This document shows positions 9,765 to 18,860 of a DNA stretch of 64,000 bases, piece by piece; the stretch's first letter is position 1; each line of letters begins with the position of its first letter. Under the pieces are notes generated by a model. It ran no database searches. It was not told the DNA's origin and saw only the letters and a program-made list of their open reading frames with translations. The stretch is from contig JABABI010000031.1 in the NCBI GenBank assembly GCA_014238335.1, positions 1 to 64,000 on the forward strand. Direction: 5' to 3'. The stretch is from Fuerstiella sp. (GTDB taxonomy: Bacteria > Planctomycetota > Planctomycetia > Planctomycetales > Planctomycetaceae). The translations under genes were made by a program, and so were the position numbers.

Positions 9765-10072
9765 GGGCGTTCAGTTGCGACATCAGGACGGCGTGGAATT
9801 CAGCCAGGGAATGGTCGGGAGGGGCCAGACAGTCTAGACGTTTGCAGCTTCGGCTGTTGTAATCCATTTAACCAATTTCGTCATGACGCCCGTTTTCCCT
9901 CTGAATTCACCTGTGGAATTCGGCAAAAAAAGCCGAAGTGGAATACAATCATTGGCCATCGCGGCCTTTGTCGATCAAAATAGAGCACAGCAGTCGTAAC
10001 GCACGATCCTCCCGCCCCATACGACTCACCCCCAGTCGTCCCGCAAACAACACCTTCCTAAGGCAGACAGTG
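9765..10072. other. Divergent intergenic region with A-loop hairpin
   Basis: This 308-bp gap separates divergent genes. It has a TTCGGC/GCCGAA inverted repeat closing a loop of seven adenines (9919-9937). The hairpin lies far from either 3' end, so a terminator role is unlikely; an operator or leader structure is possible. Confidence 0.45.
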
Positions 10073-11482
10073 ATGCTATCCGTGGCTGGTCATACCTTCC
10101 AACACTGTGATGGGATTTCCCGCCGGTCATTTTTGACTGCGGGCGCACTTGGATTCGGTAGCCTTGGTCTGGCAGACCTGCTGCGCGCGGAACAGGCAGC
10201 GGGAATCCAGTCGTCGCGAAAGGCTGTCATCAACATTCACCTGGACGGTGGACCATCACAGCTGGACACGATCGATCTCAAGCCGGAGGCCCCGTCGGAA
10301 TTCCGTGGTGAGTTTCATCCGATCCACACGACATTACCGGGCGTACAGATCAGTGAACTGATGCCGCGAGTCGCCAGTCTCGCCGACCAGTTTGTCTTCA
10401 TTCGAAGCCTTGTCGGTTCCGCCGGTCGACACCATGCGTTTCAGTGCCAGTCCGGCTTTAACGAAAAAGCTCTGGAAGCCTTTGGCGGTCGTCCAGCGAT
10501 GGGCTGCGTGATTTCCAAACTGCTGGGTGCTCCGGACGACGTAACTCCGGCGTTCGTCGACCTGATGCAGGGACGACCACTCGTCCGCAATTCCGCACGG
10601 CCGGGCTTTCTTGGTCCGTCGTTCCAGCCGTTTCGTCCCGACATGTCGAAAACATTTCCTCGCGAGCTGGAAGCGGGCATGAAAAACGAATTGGCGCGTC
10701 TGGGTGACGATCAGACAGTCAGCCTGAAACTCAACCCATCGCTGTCGCACAACCGTCTCGACGACAGACGCAGCCTGTTGGCAGGACTTGATCAGCTCAA
10801 ACGGAATGTCGATGCGTCGGGAATGATGGACGCCATGGACCGATTCCAGCAGCAGGCGGTTGGCATTCTGACGTCCGGAGAATTCGCCAATGCAATGGAT
10901 CTGAGCCGCGAGGATCCCTCCACGCTGGCTCGGTATACTGGCCCCACGGTAAAACGAGGAACACAGTCGACGACCAGTGAGGGACCGAACAGTGTGCAGA
11001 AGTTCCTGCTGGCCCGACGGTTAATTGAAGCTGGCGTGCGTTGTGTCAGCGTATCAATCAGCGACTTCGACACACACTCCGCGAATTTTGATCGGCTGCG
11101 GCATCTGATGCCCATCGTCGATCACGGTCTCTACGCGCTGGTCACGGATCTTCAGGAACGCGGTATGCTGAACGATGTGACGATCGTGGCGTGGGGGGAA
11201 TTCGGTCGTACGCCGAGAATTAACACTAAGGGCGGGGGCAGAGATCACTGGCCGCGAGTAGGCCCGGCACTGCTGGCTGGCGGCGGCATGAAAACCGGAC
11301 AGGTCATCGGGTCGACTGACCGGATCGCGAGCACCGCCACGTCACGACCGGTTCACTACAAAGACATCGTCGCGACGTTGTATCGAAACCTGGAACTGGA
11401 CGCCCGCAAGATCACGGTTAATGACCCTCAGGGCCGGCCTCAGTACCTTCTGGACGACGGCGAACCGCTGCCCGAAGTATGA
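10073..11482 (+). CDS. DUF1501 family protein, exported (copy 2)
   Basis: This 469-residue DUF1501 protein starts with a Tat-type signal (ISRRSFLTAGALGFGSLGLA). Family blocks are INIHLDGGPSQLDTIDLKP near residue 55, a DFDTHSANF segment, and WGEFGRTPRINTKGGGRDHWP towards the C-terminus. The ATG at 10073 places the twin arginines at residues 17-18; the frame extends further upstream but without recognisable sequence. A second DUF1501 gene follows 83 bp later on the same strand, and no DUF1549/DUF1553 partner lies nearby, unlike the first DUF1501 gene of the window. Confidence 0.92.
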   Translation: MLSVAGHTFQHCDGISRRSFLTAGALGFGSLGLADLLRAEQAAGIQSSRKAVINIHLDGGPSQLDTIDLKPEAPSEFRGEFHPIHTTLPGVQISELMPRVASLADQFVFIRSLVGSAGRHHAFQCQSGFNEKALEAFGGRPAMGCVISKLLGAPDDVTPAFVDLMQGRPLVRNSARPGFLGPSFQPFRPDMSKTFPRELEAGMKNELARLGDDQTVSLKLNPSLSHNRLDDRRSLLAGLDQLKRNVDASGMMDAMDRFQQQAVGILTSGEFANAMDLSREDPSTLARYTGPTVKRGTQSTTSEGPNSVQKFLLARRLIEAGVRCVSVSISDFDTHSANFDRLRHLMPIVDHGLYALVTDLQERGMLNDVTIVAWGEFGRTPRINTKGGGRDHWPRVGPALLAGGGMKTGQVIGSTDRIASTATSRPVHYKDIVATLYRNLELDARKITVNDPQGRPQYLLDDGEPLPEV

Positions 11483-11565
11483 GCCGGCTCAGCTGAATCA
11501 AATTACGTTCAACGTCGATCGCCGCAGAGGCTCGACTCCGGAGAATCAGAAACCCTGGACCCGAT

Positions 11566-12918
11566 ATGCTCAATATTAAAAGCCCAGCCCACCGAAGTAT
11601 CTGCGACGGCATCAGTCGTCGTCGCTGCATCGAAATCGGTTCGCTCAGTGCGTTCGGCCTGTCACTGTCGCATCTGCTGAAAAATGAAACCGCACAGGCA
11701 GCGACAACTTCCTATCGGAAACGTTCGCCTCGCTCGGTCATCATGATCTGGCAGCACGGCGGACCTTCGCAGCTGGATACGTTCGATATGAAGCCCACGG
11801 CTCCATCCGAATACAGAGGACCGTACTCACCCATCCAAAGCAGTCTGCCGGGGCTGGACGTCTGTAACCTGATGCCCGAGCACGCCAAGGTGATGGACAA
11901 ATGTACGGTCATCCGCAGCTATTCCCACGGTAACGGAGACCACTGGGCGGCAGCTCACTGGATGCTGACCGGACGGCTGGGGTCCACAGGGTCTGACCGC
12001 AGGCCACGACAGCCGTCCATGGGCGCTGTGTCGTCACACCTGCTGGGACCACGGCGTAAAGGCGTGCCCGCCACCATAAACATGAATGATGGCGGTTTTG
12101 GCTATCACGGCGCTGCGTGGCTGGGTGTGGCTCACAATCCGATGCGAATCGGTGAAGACAGCTATGGCAACGAGGCTGGACGGCTGCCGACGGCTGACGC
12201 TCGCAGCTTTTCACTTGTCGATGGTTTAACAACCGATCGAGTCATGAACCGTGCATCGCTGCAGAAGCAGTTCGACAGGATGCGTCGTGACGTCGATCAA
12301 CAGGGCGTCTTCAGCAACATGGACGACATCGATCAGCAAGCCATGGAAATCCTGCTCTCCGGCAAAGCTCGCGAAGCATTTAACCTGGAGCACGAGGATC
12401 AGAAGACGCGGCAGCGATACGGCAACAGCTGGGGAGAACAGGCACTAATCGCTCGTCGCCTGGTGGAAGCGGGAGTACGTTTCGTGTCTTTGAACACGGG
12501 CTATTGGGACGACCATGGAAACATCAAGGGGCGACTGGATGACAAACTGCCGCGCCACGATCGCGCTGTGGGCGTGCTGGTTCAGGACCTGTATGAACGT
12601 GGCATGCTGGACGACGTGCTGGTCGTGACCGCCGGAGAATTCGGTCGCACGCCGAAAATTAACGGCAACGCCGGTCGAGACCACTGGCCGGGTGCTCAGA
12701 GTATTTTGTTTGCCGGCGGAGGTTTCCGTCATGGCCAGGTGATTGGCAGTACCAACGACAAGGCTGAACACCCGACGTCGCGCAAGATCGGCGTCGAAGA
12801 TTTCTGTGCCATTGTTTACCACAGTCTTGGCCTGAAAGTCGACGACACCATCACCGATCTGTCGAATCGCCCTGTGCATCTTGTCCCTGCCGGTGAAGTG
12901 CCGCGCGAGATGCTTTGA
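11566..12918 (+). CDS. DUF1501 family protein, exported (copy 3)
   Basis: The 450-residue protein has a Tat-like leader (ISRRRCIEIGSLSAFGLSLS) and the DUF1501 blocks IMIWQHGGPSQLDTFDMKP, a central WDDHGNIKGRL segment, and TAGEFGRTPKINGNAGRDHWP. It shares its overall plan with the gene just upstream and probably arose by an old duplication, although the central regions differ considerably. The two genes likely form one transcript. Substrate unknown; the fold is related to phosphatases and sulfatases. Confidence 0.92.
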   Translation: MLNIKSPAHRSICDGISRRRCIEIGSLSAFGLSLSHLLKNETAQAATTSYRKRSPRSVIMIWQHGGPSQLDTFDMKPTAPSEYRGPYSPIQSSLPGLDVCNLMPEHAKVMDKCTVIRSYSHGNGDHWAAAHWMLTGRLGSTGSDRRPRQPSMGAVSSHLLGPRRKGVPATINMNDGGFGYHGAAWLGVAHNPMRIGEDSYGNEAGRLPTADARSFSLVDGLTTDRVMNRASLQKQFDRMRRDVDQQGVFSNMDDIDQQAMEILLSGKAREAFNLEHEDQKTRQRYGNSWGEQALIARRLVEAGVRFVSLNTGYWDDHGNIKGRLDDKLPRHDRAVGVLVQDLYERGMLDDVLVVTAGEFGRTPKINGNAGRDHWPGAQSILFAGGGFRHGQVIGSTNDKAEHPTSRKIGVEDFCAIVYHSLGLKVDDTITDLSNRPVHLVPAGEVPREML

Positions 12919-13003
12919 ATCAAAATCCAGCGAGACCAGTGTCTCAACAGAGCCTGTGGCGTTGTCTGTCCCGGCATTTCTCCGCCACAGCAACGGAAAC
13001 GCG

Positions 13004-13708
13004 ATGACATCTGACACCGTCGCAAAGACTCGCCCACTCGAGTTCAACGACGTTGCCGTTATTATCCCGGCTTTGAATGAAGAACAGTCACTGCCACTTG
13101 TGCTTCGTGATCTGCCAGCCGTTGCTGCCGTGATCGTGGTGGACAACGGCTCAAATGACGATACGGTACAGGTCGCTGCAGACGGCGGTGCAATCGTGGC
13201 GCAGGAACCGGATCGGGGTTACGGTGCAGCCTGTCTTTGCGGGATGCAGAAACTTGCCGACCTGATCGCGTGTGAATCGATTGCGCCACGCATTGTCGTG
13301 TTCCTCGACGGTGACTACAGTTACCATCCGGACGAGCTTTCTCTGGTCGTTGATCCTATTCGACAGGAGGCCGCTGATTTCGTAATTGGTTCACGGCTGA
13401 CCGGCCATCGTGAAACCGGTGCCATGCCGCCGCAAAGTGTCTACGGCAACAAACTGGCCTGTTTTTTGATGTGGGTACTTTTTCGGGTAAGACACACGGA
13501 TCTGGGGCCATTCCGAGCAATTCGATACGACGCTCTGAAGAACCTGGGAATGGTGGACCGCGACTTCGGGTGGACAATCGAAATGCAGATCAAGGCGGCA
13601 AAGCGAAAGCTGCGTACCGTCGAAGTACCGGTATCGTATCGCAAACGAGTGGGAGTCAGAATGATCCGGCACCGCTTCCAGCCGAACAGATCAAATTGCG
13701 ACGTCTGA
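13004..13708 (+). CDS. GT2 glycosyltransferase, DPM1-like, shortened C-terminus
   Basis: This is a family 2 glycosyltransferase similar to polyprenyl-phosphate mannose/glucose synthases. The GT-A fold begins at VAVIIPALNEEQSLP, followed by VIVVDNGSNDDT (nucleotide binding) and VVFLDGDYSYHPDEL with the DxD-type metal site. The later FGWTIEMQIKAAKRK block is also typical. The family normally continues past VSYRKRVGVSKISGT into a further 20-30 residues; here the sequence diverges after VSYRKRVGV and stops 15 residues later. The ATG at 13004 starts directly before the fold. The stop overlaps the start of the GT-C gene by 13 bases, suggesting translational coupling. Confidence 0.85.
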   Translation: MTSDTVAKTRPLEFNDVAVIIPALNEEQSLPLVLRDLPAVAAVIVVDNGSNDDTVQVAADGGAIVAQEPDRGYGAACLCGMQKLADLIACESIAPRIVVFLDGDYSYHPDELSLVVDPIRQEAADFVIGSRLTGHRETGAMPPQSVYGNKLACFLMWVLFRVRHTDLGPFRAIRYDALKNLGMVDRDFGWTIEMQIKAAKRKLRTVEVPVSYRKRVGVRMIRHRFQPNRSNCDV

Positions 13709-15513
13709 TATCAATTGGGTGCGTGCTATCCGCCACGTGCCTTTGCCTGGCCACACTGTCTCAATGGTTCTCGTGGTACACACCGCCGTCAGGTCGCCCC
13801 GTCTGGACGTTTCTGGTTCTGATGACGCTGGCATTCCTGCTGCATTTTCGGGCATGGAAAATCGCTATCGAATTGAAAGACAATCGAAGCGCGGTGCGAT
13901 GGATCGTTCTGTTCGGACTGGGATACAGACTTCTGTTGCTGCCGTCACATCCCATCCAGGAAATCGACATCTATCGTTACATGTGGGATGGGATTGTGAC
14001 GGCTGACGGCCAAAATCCCTACCGCTTCAGTCCTGACGACATTCTGCACGCCGAGGCTCACGATTGTGCTGCTGACATGGAACAGCTGGTGAGGCTTCGT
14101 GACTCTTCCGACGCCGTCCATACGACCTTGAGTCGCGTTCATTTTTCGCACCTGACAACCATCTATCCACCCATCAGCCAGGCAGTTTTTGCGATAGCGG
14201 CGGCAATCACGCCACCGCGGGCATACGTGGAATCTCGACGTTTTGTCACAAAAATGTTCATCGTGCTGTTCGACGTATGGGCCATGTTCGGCCTGCTGGC
14301 ACTATTGCAGCACTTTCGAAAACCGCCTGGCTGGCTGATCTGCTACGCATGGTCCCCTCTCGTTCTGAAGGAATTTGCCAACAGCGGACATCTGGATTCC
14401 ATTGCAGTCGCGTCCACGATATGGGCCGTCGTTTTTTGGTCACGTGCACTGCGGCAGAATTCGGCGACCCTGTTGTCTGCCGCAGCGGTCTTACCCGGCC
14501 TTGCGGTTGGAGCCAAACTATCGCCCGTCGTGGCCGTGCCGGTGATCGCGGTCAGCGTGCTGCGACATTTTGGCATCCGACAGTTCATCGTCAGCGGCGT
14601 CCTGGTGTGTGTCGTTTCCGCTGTTTCACTTGGGCCGATGCTGGCAACGAGAATTGAAGCGGCGATTGTAGACTCCACAGCGGCCCCGACTCCCCATGTA
14701 ATGTCTCTTTCCAGCGTCAGCGATCCGCCGTTGCCGACTGACTTCAAGGAAGTCACGAGCAGTACAGACACCGACGTAAAGCTCACAGAGCGGTTGCCGA
14801 GAGTTCTCGTTTATTCAGACGATCGGGACTCGTTGTCAGAATCTGCTGCGGAACAGCCACGAAGAGCGACCGGCGAAGGTCTGTCGACATTTATGAGTTC
14901 GTGGAAGATGAACGACTTCTTCTTTCTGATTGTCAACGAAAACGTAAGTCCCGGTTCCGCAGCATGGTTTTCTGTTCTGCCCGACGACGTAAAGCGTCGG
15001 TTCATCGTGCCTGTCGCCGAGTGGATGAATCAGTCCGAAGCACACGCAGCCTTTTTCGTTTCCCGCGCGGTTACGGCGGCGATTCACATGCTCATCACAA
15101 CGTGGCTGGCGGCAGCCGCATGGCGTGCAGATTTACGGCAATTGCCTGGCCTGGTGTTTCTATCGTTGGCCTGGTTCTGGCTGCTGCTGCCAACACTCAA
15201 TCCGTGGTACTGGATCTGGGCCATGCCGCTGCTGCCGTTTGTTCGCTTGCGGAGCTGGTTGCTGATGTCCGGCTGCGTCACTCTCTACTACTCACGATTC
15301 TGGCTCGAAAACACCTGGGGCACGCGAGTGATTCCAGGAATCACGTATGACGGAAAGACGTTCTTCAACTTTGTCGTGGTCTGGCTGGAATACGTTCCGC
15401 TGTTGATCATTATCTGCCTGGAATACTACAAACGCTCTCGCCGCCGATCACGGTCATCATCCGGGAAAGTCCGAACATGTTCGCGCACCACGGTGTCAGT
15501 TGCGAAAAGATAA
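13696..15513 (+). CDS. GT-C membrane glycosyltransferase (GT87/mannosyltransferase-like)
   Basis: This 605-residue integral membrane protein has about ten hydrophobic segments. The first periplasmic loop holds IQEIDIYRYMWDG and GQNPYRF, the acidic-residue motif typical of GT87-type polyprenol-dependent mannosyltransferases, and YPPISQAVF follows later. It should transfer a sugar from a lipid-phosphate donor, probably made by the overlapping GT2 enzyme, to an envelope acceptor. No ATG is available: the best start is TTG at 13696, just before the first membrane helix; GTG at 13723 is an alternative. Residues about 325-420 form a large hydrophilic loop. Confidence 0.82.
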   Translation: MRRLISIGCVLSATCLCLATLSQWFSWYTPPSGRPVWTFLVLMTLAFLLHFRAWKIAIELKDNRSAVRWIVLFGLGYRLLLLPSHPIQEIDIYRYMWDGIVTADGQNPYRFSPDDILHAEAHDCAADMEQLVRLRDSSDAVHTTLSRVHFSHLTTIYPPISQAVFAIAAAITPPRAYVESRRFVTKMFIVLFDVWAMFGLLALLQHFRKPPGWLICYAWSPLVLKEFANSGHLDSIAVASTIWAVVFWSRALRQNSATLLSAAAVLPGLAVGAKLSPVVAVPVIAVSVLRHFGIRQFIVSGVLVCVVSAVSLGPMLATRIEAAIVDSTAAPTPHVMSLSSVSDPPLPTDFKEVTSSTDTDVKLTERLPRVLVYSDDRDSLSESAAEQPRRATGEGLSTFMSSWKMNDFFFLIVNENVSPGSAAWFSVLPDDVKRRFIVPVAEWMNQSEAHAAFFVSRAVTAAIHMLITTWLAAAAWRADLRQLPGLVFLSLAWFWLLLPTLNPWYWIWAMPLLPFVRLRSWLLMSGCVTLYYSRFWLENTWGTRVIPGITYDGKTFFNFVVVWLEYVPLLIIICLEYYKRSRRRSRSSSGKVRTCSRTTVSVAKR

Positions 15514-15547
15514 ACTCATTTCAAATGACATCCAGAAGCAGAAAACC

Positions 15548-17092
15548 ATGACACACAAAATCGTACCGACGGGCGAAGCTACGGCGATTCTGCCAACACC
15601 AGGTTCGGCGACAAAGCCTATTACAGTGATCGGTACGGAAGCCATTCGAGGCACGTTTGATGACCTTTGCCTGCAGCAGGCAGTTAACTCACGATTAGCT
15701 CCGGGGGTAACGGATTTGGTTTTGAATCCGGACGCGCACTGCGGTTACGGTGCGCCTGTCGGATGTGTGATGACGTCACCAACTCACATCTATCCAGGTC
15801 CCGTCGGCGTAGACATAAAGTGTTCGATGAGCCTCTTGCAGCTGGATCTGCCGGCTGATCAGATCATCGACCGGTCAACTCGCCGTGCCCTCATTGACGC
15901 TGTCTGTGAACGAACACCGACAGGAGCCGGACGAGGACAGCGGCACGTGAAAAAGTCTCGGTACGTGGGCGAAGGCCTGGGACGTCAGCTGCTGGTCGAA
16001 GGGGCGTCAAAGGACGTCTGCCAGCAGCTGAGAATTCCGTACGACTGGACTTGGCACTGCGAAGATTCGTTCCACGTCGGACACGATGAAACTGCCGCTG
16101 CGCTGGCTCAACGACTGGCTAAACACCTCAATAATGACAACTTCAGCAAGCGATTCAGCAACAAGATGCAGCAGCTGGGTTCTTACGGAGGTGGCAACCA
16201 CTTTGGCGAATGCGAAGTCGTGGAAGTACGCGACGACGATCGAGCTCGCAAGGTTGCGGATCGCTTTGGTCTGAAAGATGGCCGCGTGGCATTTCTGTCT
16301 CACTGCGGTTCACGAGGCATTGGGCACGATCTCGCATCGGGGCAGTTCAAAACGCTGCAGCGCCATTTTGAAACGTGGAACATTCCTCTTCCGGGCAACG
16401 ACCGTCAGTTGGTATATGCGCCTCTGGGAACACTGGAAGCGGATGCCTATATTGACGACCTGTCGCTGGGTGCGAATTTCGCAACAGTCAACCACCTGTT
16501 AATCAACGCGCTGGTACTGGAGGCGTTTCAGGAAGTGATTCCTGGAGTACAGGGGAAGCTGGTGTACTTTATCAGCCACAACATTGCTCGGAAGGAGGTT
16601 GTGGGCAACTGCATTCCCAACAGCGCCGCGAACAATTCAGACAGTCGTTCCACGAAACCTGTGAAAATGGAGTGGGTGCATCGCAAAGGAGCGACGCGTG
16701 CGTTTCCGGCAGGACATCCTGGATTGAAGGGGACGATGTACGAAACGACCGGGCATCCGATTCTGCTGCCGGGAAATCCTCAGGCCGGATCCAGCGTGAT
16801 GGTAGCTGACGAAGGAGCAGCAGCCAGCTGCTACAGCGTCAACCATGGCGCCGGACGTGCGCTGGGGCGCAAACGAGCGTTCCGGGAACTGGATCAGGCC
16901 GCGGTGGACAAGTCGTTCGACGATGCCGATATCCTGTCAAACTGCCGAGTTTACCCCAGGGATGAAGCACCAGCCGCTTACAAAGATTTCGACGAAGTCC
17001 TGCGATCCGTCAAGTCCGCTGGTCTGGCCACAGAGGTGGCCAGGCTGAAGGCCCGCTTTGTCATTAAAGATGGTGACAAGGCAGATGACTGA
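15548..17092 (+). CDS. rtcB: RNA-splicing ligase RtcB family protein
   Basis: The 514-residue protein matches RtcB, the GTP- and manganese-dependent ligase joining 2',3'-cyclic phosphate to 5'-OH RNA ends. Metal ligands are visible as Cys92 (VDIKCSM), His218 (GGGNHF), His252 (SHCGSRG) and His344 (SHNIAR); the guanylated histidine is His433 in SVNHGAGR. The usual DIGCGM motif reads DIKCSM, a subgroup feature. HRKGATRAFPAGH near residue 379 is also conserved. The ATG at 15548 is preferred over an upstream in-frame codon at 15500 inside the previous gene. No archease or rtcA gene is nearby, so its RNA substrate (repair or tRNA) is unknown. Confidence 0.93.
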   Translation: MTHKIVPTGEATAILPTPGSATKPITVIGTEAIRGTFDDLCLQQAVNSRLAPGVTDLVLNPDAHCGYGAPVGCVMTSPTHIYPGPVGVDIKCSMSLLQLDLPADQIIDRSTRRALIDAVCERTPTGAGRGQRHVKKSRYVGEGLGRQLLVEGASKDVCQQLRIPYDWTWHCEDSFHVGHDETAAALAQRLAKHLNNDNFSKRFSNKMQQLGSYGGGNHFGECEVVEVRDDDRARKVADRFGLKDGRVAFLSHCGSRGIGHDLASGQFKTLQRHFETWNIPLPGNDRQLVYAPLGTLEADAYIDDLSLGANFATVNHLLINALVLEAFQEVIPGVQGKLVYFISHNIARKEVVGNCIPNSAANNSDSRSTKPVKMEWVHRKGATRAFPAGHPGLKGTMYETTGHPILLPGNPQAGSSVMVADEGAAASCYSVNHGAGRALGRKRAFRELDQAAVDKSFDDADILSNCRVYPRDEAPAAYKDFDEVLRSVKSAGLATEVARLKARFVIKDGDKADD

Positions 17093-17439
17093 TCGTGGTG
17101 GGCTTTGGCCGCACCCGTGCGAAGAGCACCTGAGAGTGTCGAAGCAGACAGACAAAAGTATCAGCGATAGCCGACTTGGGGTCCGCCTCCGGGCTTGTCC
17201 CGGTGGTTTTCAGGCTTCTGCACTATGTCTGCAGGAATGGAGAAAGAGTCGTGCAGAGGCCCGGGAACCACCCCGACCAGCGGGGTGGCGGCATACCCGC
17301 AAAGAAAACGGTGCGAGAAACCGATATAAGATTTTCTTCCTGACACCGCTGACGGGCCCAGTCGGCAGTTGTCAAAACAGAGTCCAGGTCTTTGGCAAAG
17401 GCCGGGACTCTCATGTCGACTGCCCGAAGTTCCGCCTTG
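17093..17439. other. Region downstream of rtcB and the small lipoprotein gene
   Basis: This 347-bp stretch lies between two convergent stop codons. On the minus strand the lipoprotein frame stays open again from just past its TAA to 17161, and a second minus frame is also open, so it may hold decayed coding sequence. Neither gives a recognisable protein. Confidence 0.4.
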
Positions 17440-17604
17440 TTATTCGGAATCGCTGCCTGCGGTGGAACTGCCCGTGTCACTGCCGCTGCTTCCTCCGTCG
17501 GCAGTTCCGCCTGCCGGATCTGCGCCGTCGCACCCGACGCTGGCCACGGCCATGAAAAGTGCGAACATGGCAACTGCAGTCTTTCGAGCCCAGTCGTTCA
17601 ACAT
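17440..17604 (-). CDS. Very small Gly/Ser-rich lipoprotein
   Basis: This 54-residue frame has a signal peptide (VAMFALFMAVASVGC), with Cys25 as the lipidation site, and a short mature part of only Gly, Ser, Thr, Asp and Ala. Planctomycetes encode many such tiny lipoproteins of unknown role. Support for a real gene is the good lipobox, plus a perfect TATAAT and a CRP-type dyad 70-120 bp upstream on the same strand. The frame reopens immediately after the TAA and continues for about 92 codons, so this may instead be the front half of a gene broken by a nonsense mutation or a sequencing error. Confidence 0.45.
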   Translation of the reverse strand: MLNDWARKTAVAMFALFMAVASVGCDGADPAGGTADGGSSGSDTGSSTAGSDSE

Positions 17605-17672
17605 TAGCCTATCCTTCTGTTTATCGTTGTGATTGAATTGTCGAGCATGAGGCGCAGCCGCCGGCAGCCTGA

Positions 17673-17726
17673 ATTATAGCTCATCGCGTGCAACTAAAAG
17701 ACCGTAGCTGTGTGATCCACCTCACA
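17673..17726 (-). promoter_or_regulatory. CRP-type dyad and -10 box upstream of the small lipoprotein gene
   Basis: On the minus strand a perfect TATAAT (17673-17678) lies 69 bases before the ATG at 17604. Upstream at 17711-17726 is TGTGA-N6-TCACA (extended GTGTGA/TCACAC at 17710-17727), the classic binding site of CRP/FNR-family regulators. The dyad centre is about 50 bases upstream of the expected start of transcription. No clear -35 box is present, which fits an activated promoter. A terminator for the hydroxyacid dehydrogenase gene is the alternative reading of the dyad. Confidence 0.4.
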
Positions 17727-17758
17727 CTGTATAGTAAACCTGACTACATTTGTCGGGT

Positions 17759-18742
17759 TCAATCCCAACGCCAACTGGTCTCACCCTTCAGATTCACGAT
17801 ACGATCGGCAGGCCAGTGTCCACTGTGCAGCATGATAATCGTGTCGGCCGCCATCGAGAACATATCACGAAAGGACTCGCAGTCCAGTCCCGCTATGTGA
17901 TTGCTCAGGAAGACGTGCTTCGCCTGCAGCAAAGGACTGTCAGCCGGCAGCGGTTCCACTTCGAAGACATCCAGACCGGCGCCACGAAGTTTTCCTGATT
18001 CCAGCGCCGCACAGAGATCAGGTTCGTCAACAAGCTGACCACGTGCCGTGTTGATGAGAACTGCCGAGTCCTTCATCTTGGCGATCGTCCCGGCGTTGAT
18101 CATGCCTTTTGTCTGGTCAGTAACAGGAGTGTGCAGACTGATATAGTCTGACCGGGCATATAACTGCTCAAGCGAAACGACTTCAATGCCGTGCTGCTGC
18201 GCAAAGTCGACGGGGACGTACGGGTCAGACGCAATGACGTTCATGCCAAGTCCGATGCCACGAGTGGCCATCGCCTGGCCGATTCGCCCCAGACCCACGA
18301 TTCCAAGTGTGCTGCCCATGACTCTTGGACGAGCCTGTCGACTCCAGGCACAATCACGCACGCACTGGTCGGCGAATGGAAATCCTCGAGCGATCCCCAT
18401 CAGCAGAGCGATTGCGTGTTCCGCGACAGCATCATGATTTACACCAGGAGTAATAGCCACTGCAATGCCGCGGCGATCACATTCAGCAAGTTCGACCGCA
18501 TCAAACCCCACCCCGGTTCTGGAGACCACTCGCAGATCAGGACAACTGGCAAGAAGCCCCGGTGTGTACGGTTCTGCTCCTGCTATTACAGCGTGACACC
18601 CCTGAAGCGCTGCGGCAAACGCGGACTCATGCCAAAGATCCAGGCCCCGGTCAACCACATGGCAGTCAAACCCAGCCGACCTCAGTAATTCAAAATGAGG
18701 ACCTTCTTCACCACTGAGAGACGTGCACAGAACATTGAGCAT
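17759..18742 (-). CDS. D-2-hydroxyacid dehydrogenase (phosphoglycerate dehydrogenase-like)
   Basis: The 327-residue protein is an NAD-dependent D-isomer-specific 2-hydroxyacid dehydrogenase. The Rossmann motif GLGRIGQAMATRG lies near residue 147. The catalytic triad is visible as Arg in NTARGQLVDE, Glu in DVFEVEPLP and His in LSNHIAGLD. There is no C-terminal ACT domain, so it is not a full SerA; the closest group is the phosphoglycerate-dehydrogenase-like or glyoxylate-reductase-like enzymes. The ATG at 18742 is chosen because the longer frame runs into the rhomboid gene. It lies 118 bp downstream of the rhomboid gene, probably its own unit. Confidence 0.9.
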   Translation of the reverse strand: MLNVLCTSLSGEEGPHFELLRSAGFDCHVVDRGLDLWHESAFAAALQGCHAVIAGAEPYTPGLLASCPDLRVVSRTGVGFDAVELAECDRRGIAVAITPGVNHDAVAEHAIALLMGIARGFPFADQCVRDCAWSRQARPRVMGSTLGIVGLGRIGQAMATRGIGLGMNVIASDPYVPVDFAQQHGIEVVSLEQLYARSDYISLHTPVTDQTKGMINAGTIAKMKDSAVLINTARGQLVDEPDLCAALESGKLRGAGLDVFEVEPLPADSPLLQAKHVFLSNHIAGLDCESFRDMFSMAADTIIMLHSGHWPADRIVNLKGETSWRWD

Positions 18743-18860
18743 TGACGGAGTTCCACATGAATCAGAAGGCAGGGTATGGACGACTGTGTCGTCAGCGACA
18801 GGAACATGATAGTGAATGCGACAGCGCGACAGAATGGGCGGACGGGCAGCAGGGCCTTTG

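Noticed and set aside
13471..13695. In-frame upstream extension of the GT-C gene
   Set aside because: It lies inside the GT2 gene in another frame and reads as a shadow.
17749..17772. tRNA T-loop-like sequence (gggttcaatccc)
   Set aside because: No matching acceptor, D or anticodon stems upstream and no tRNA-sized fold.
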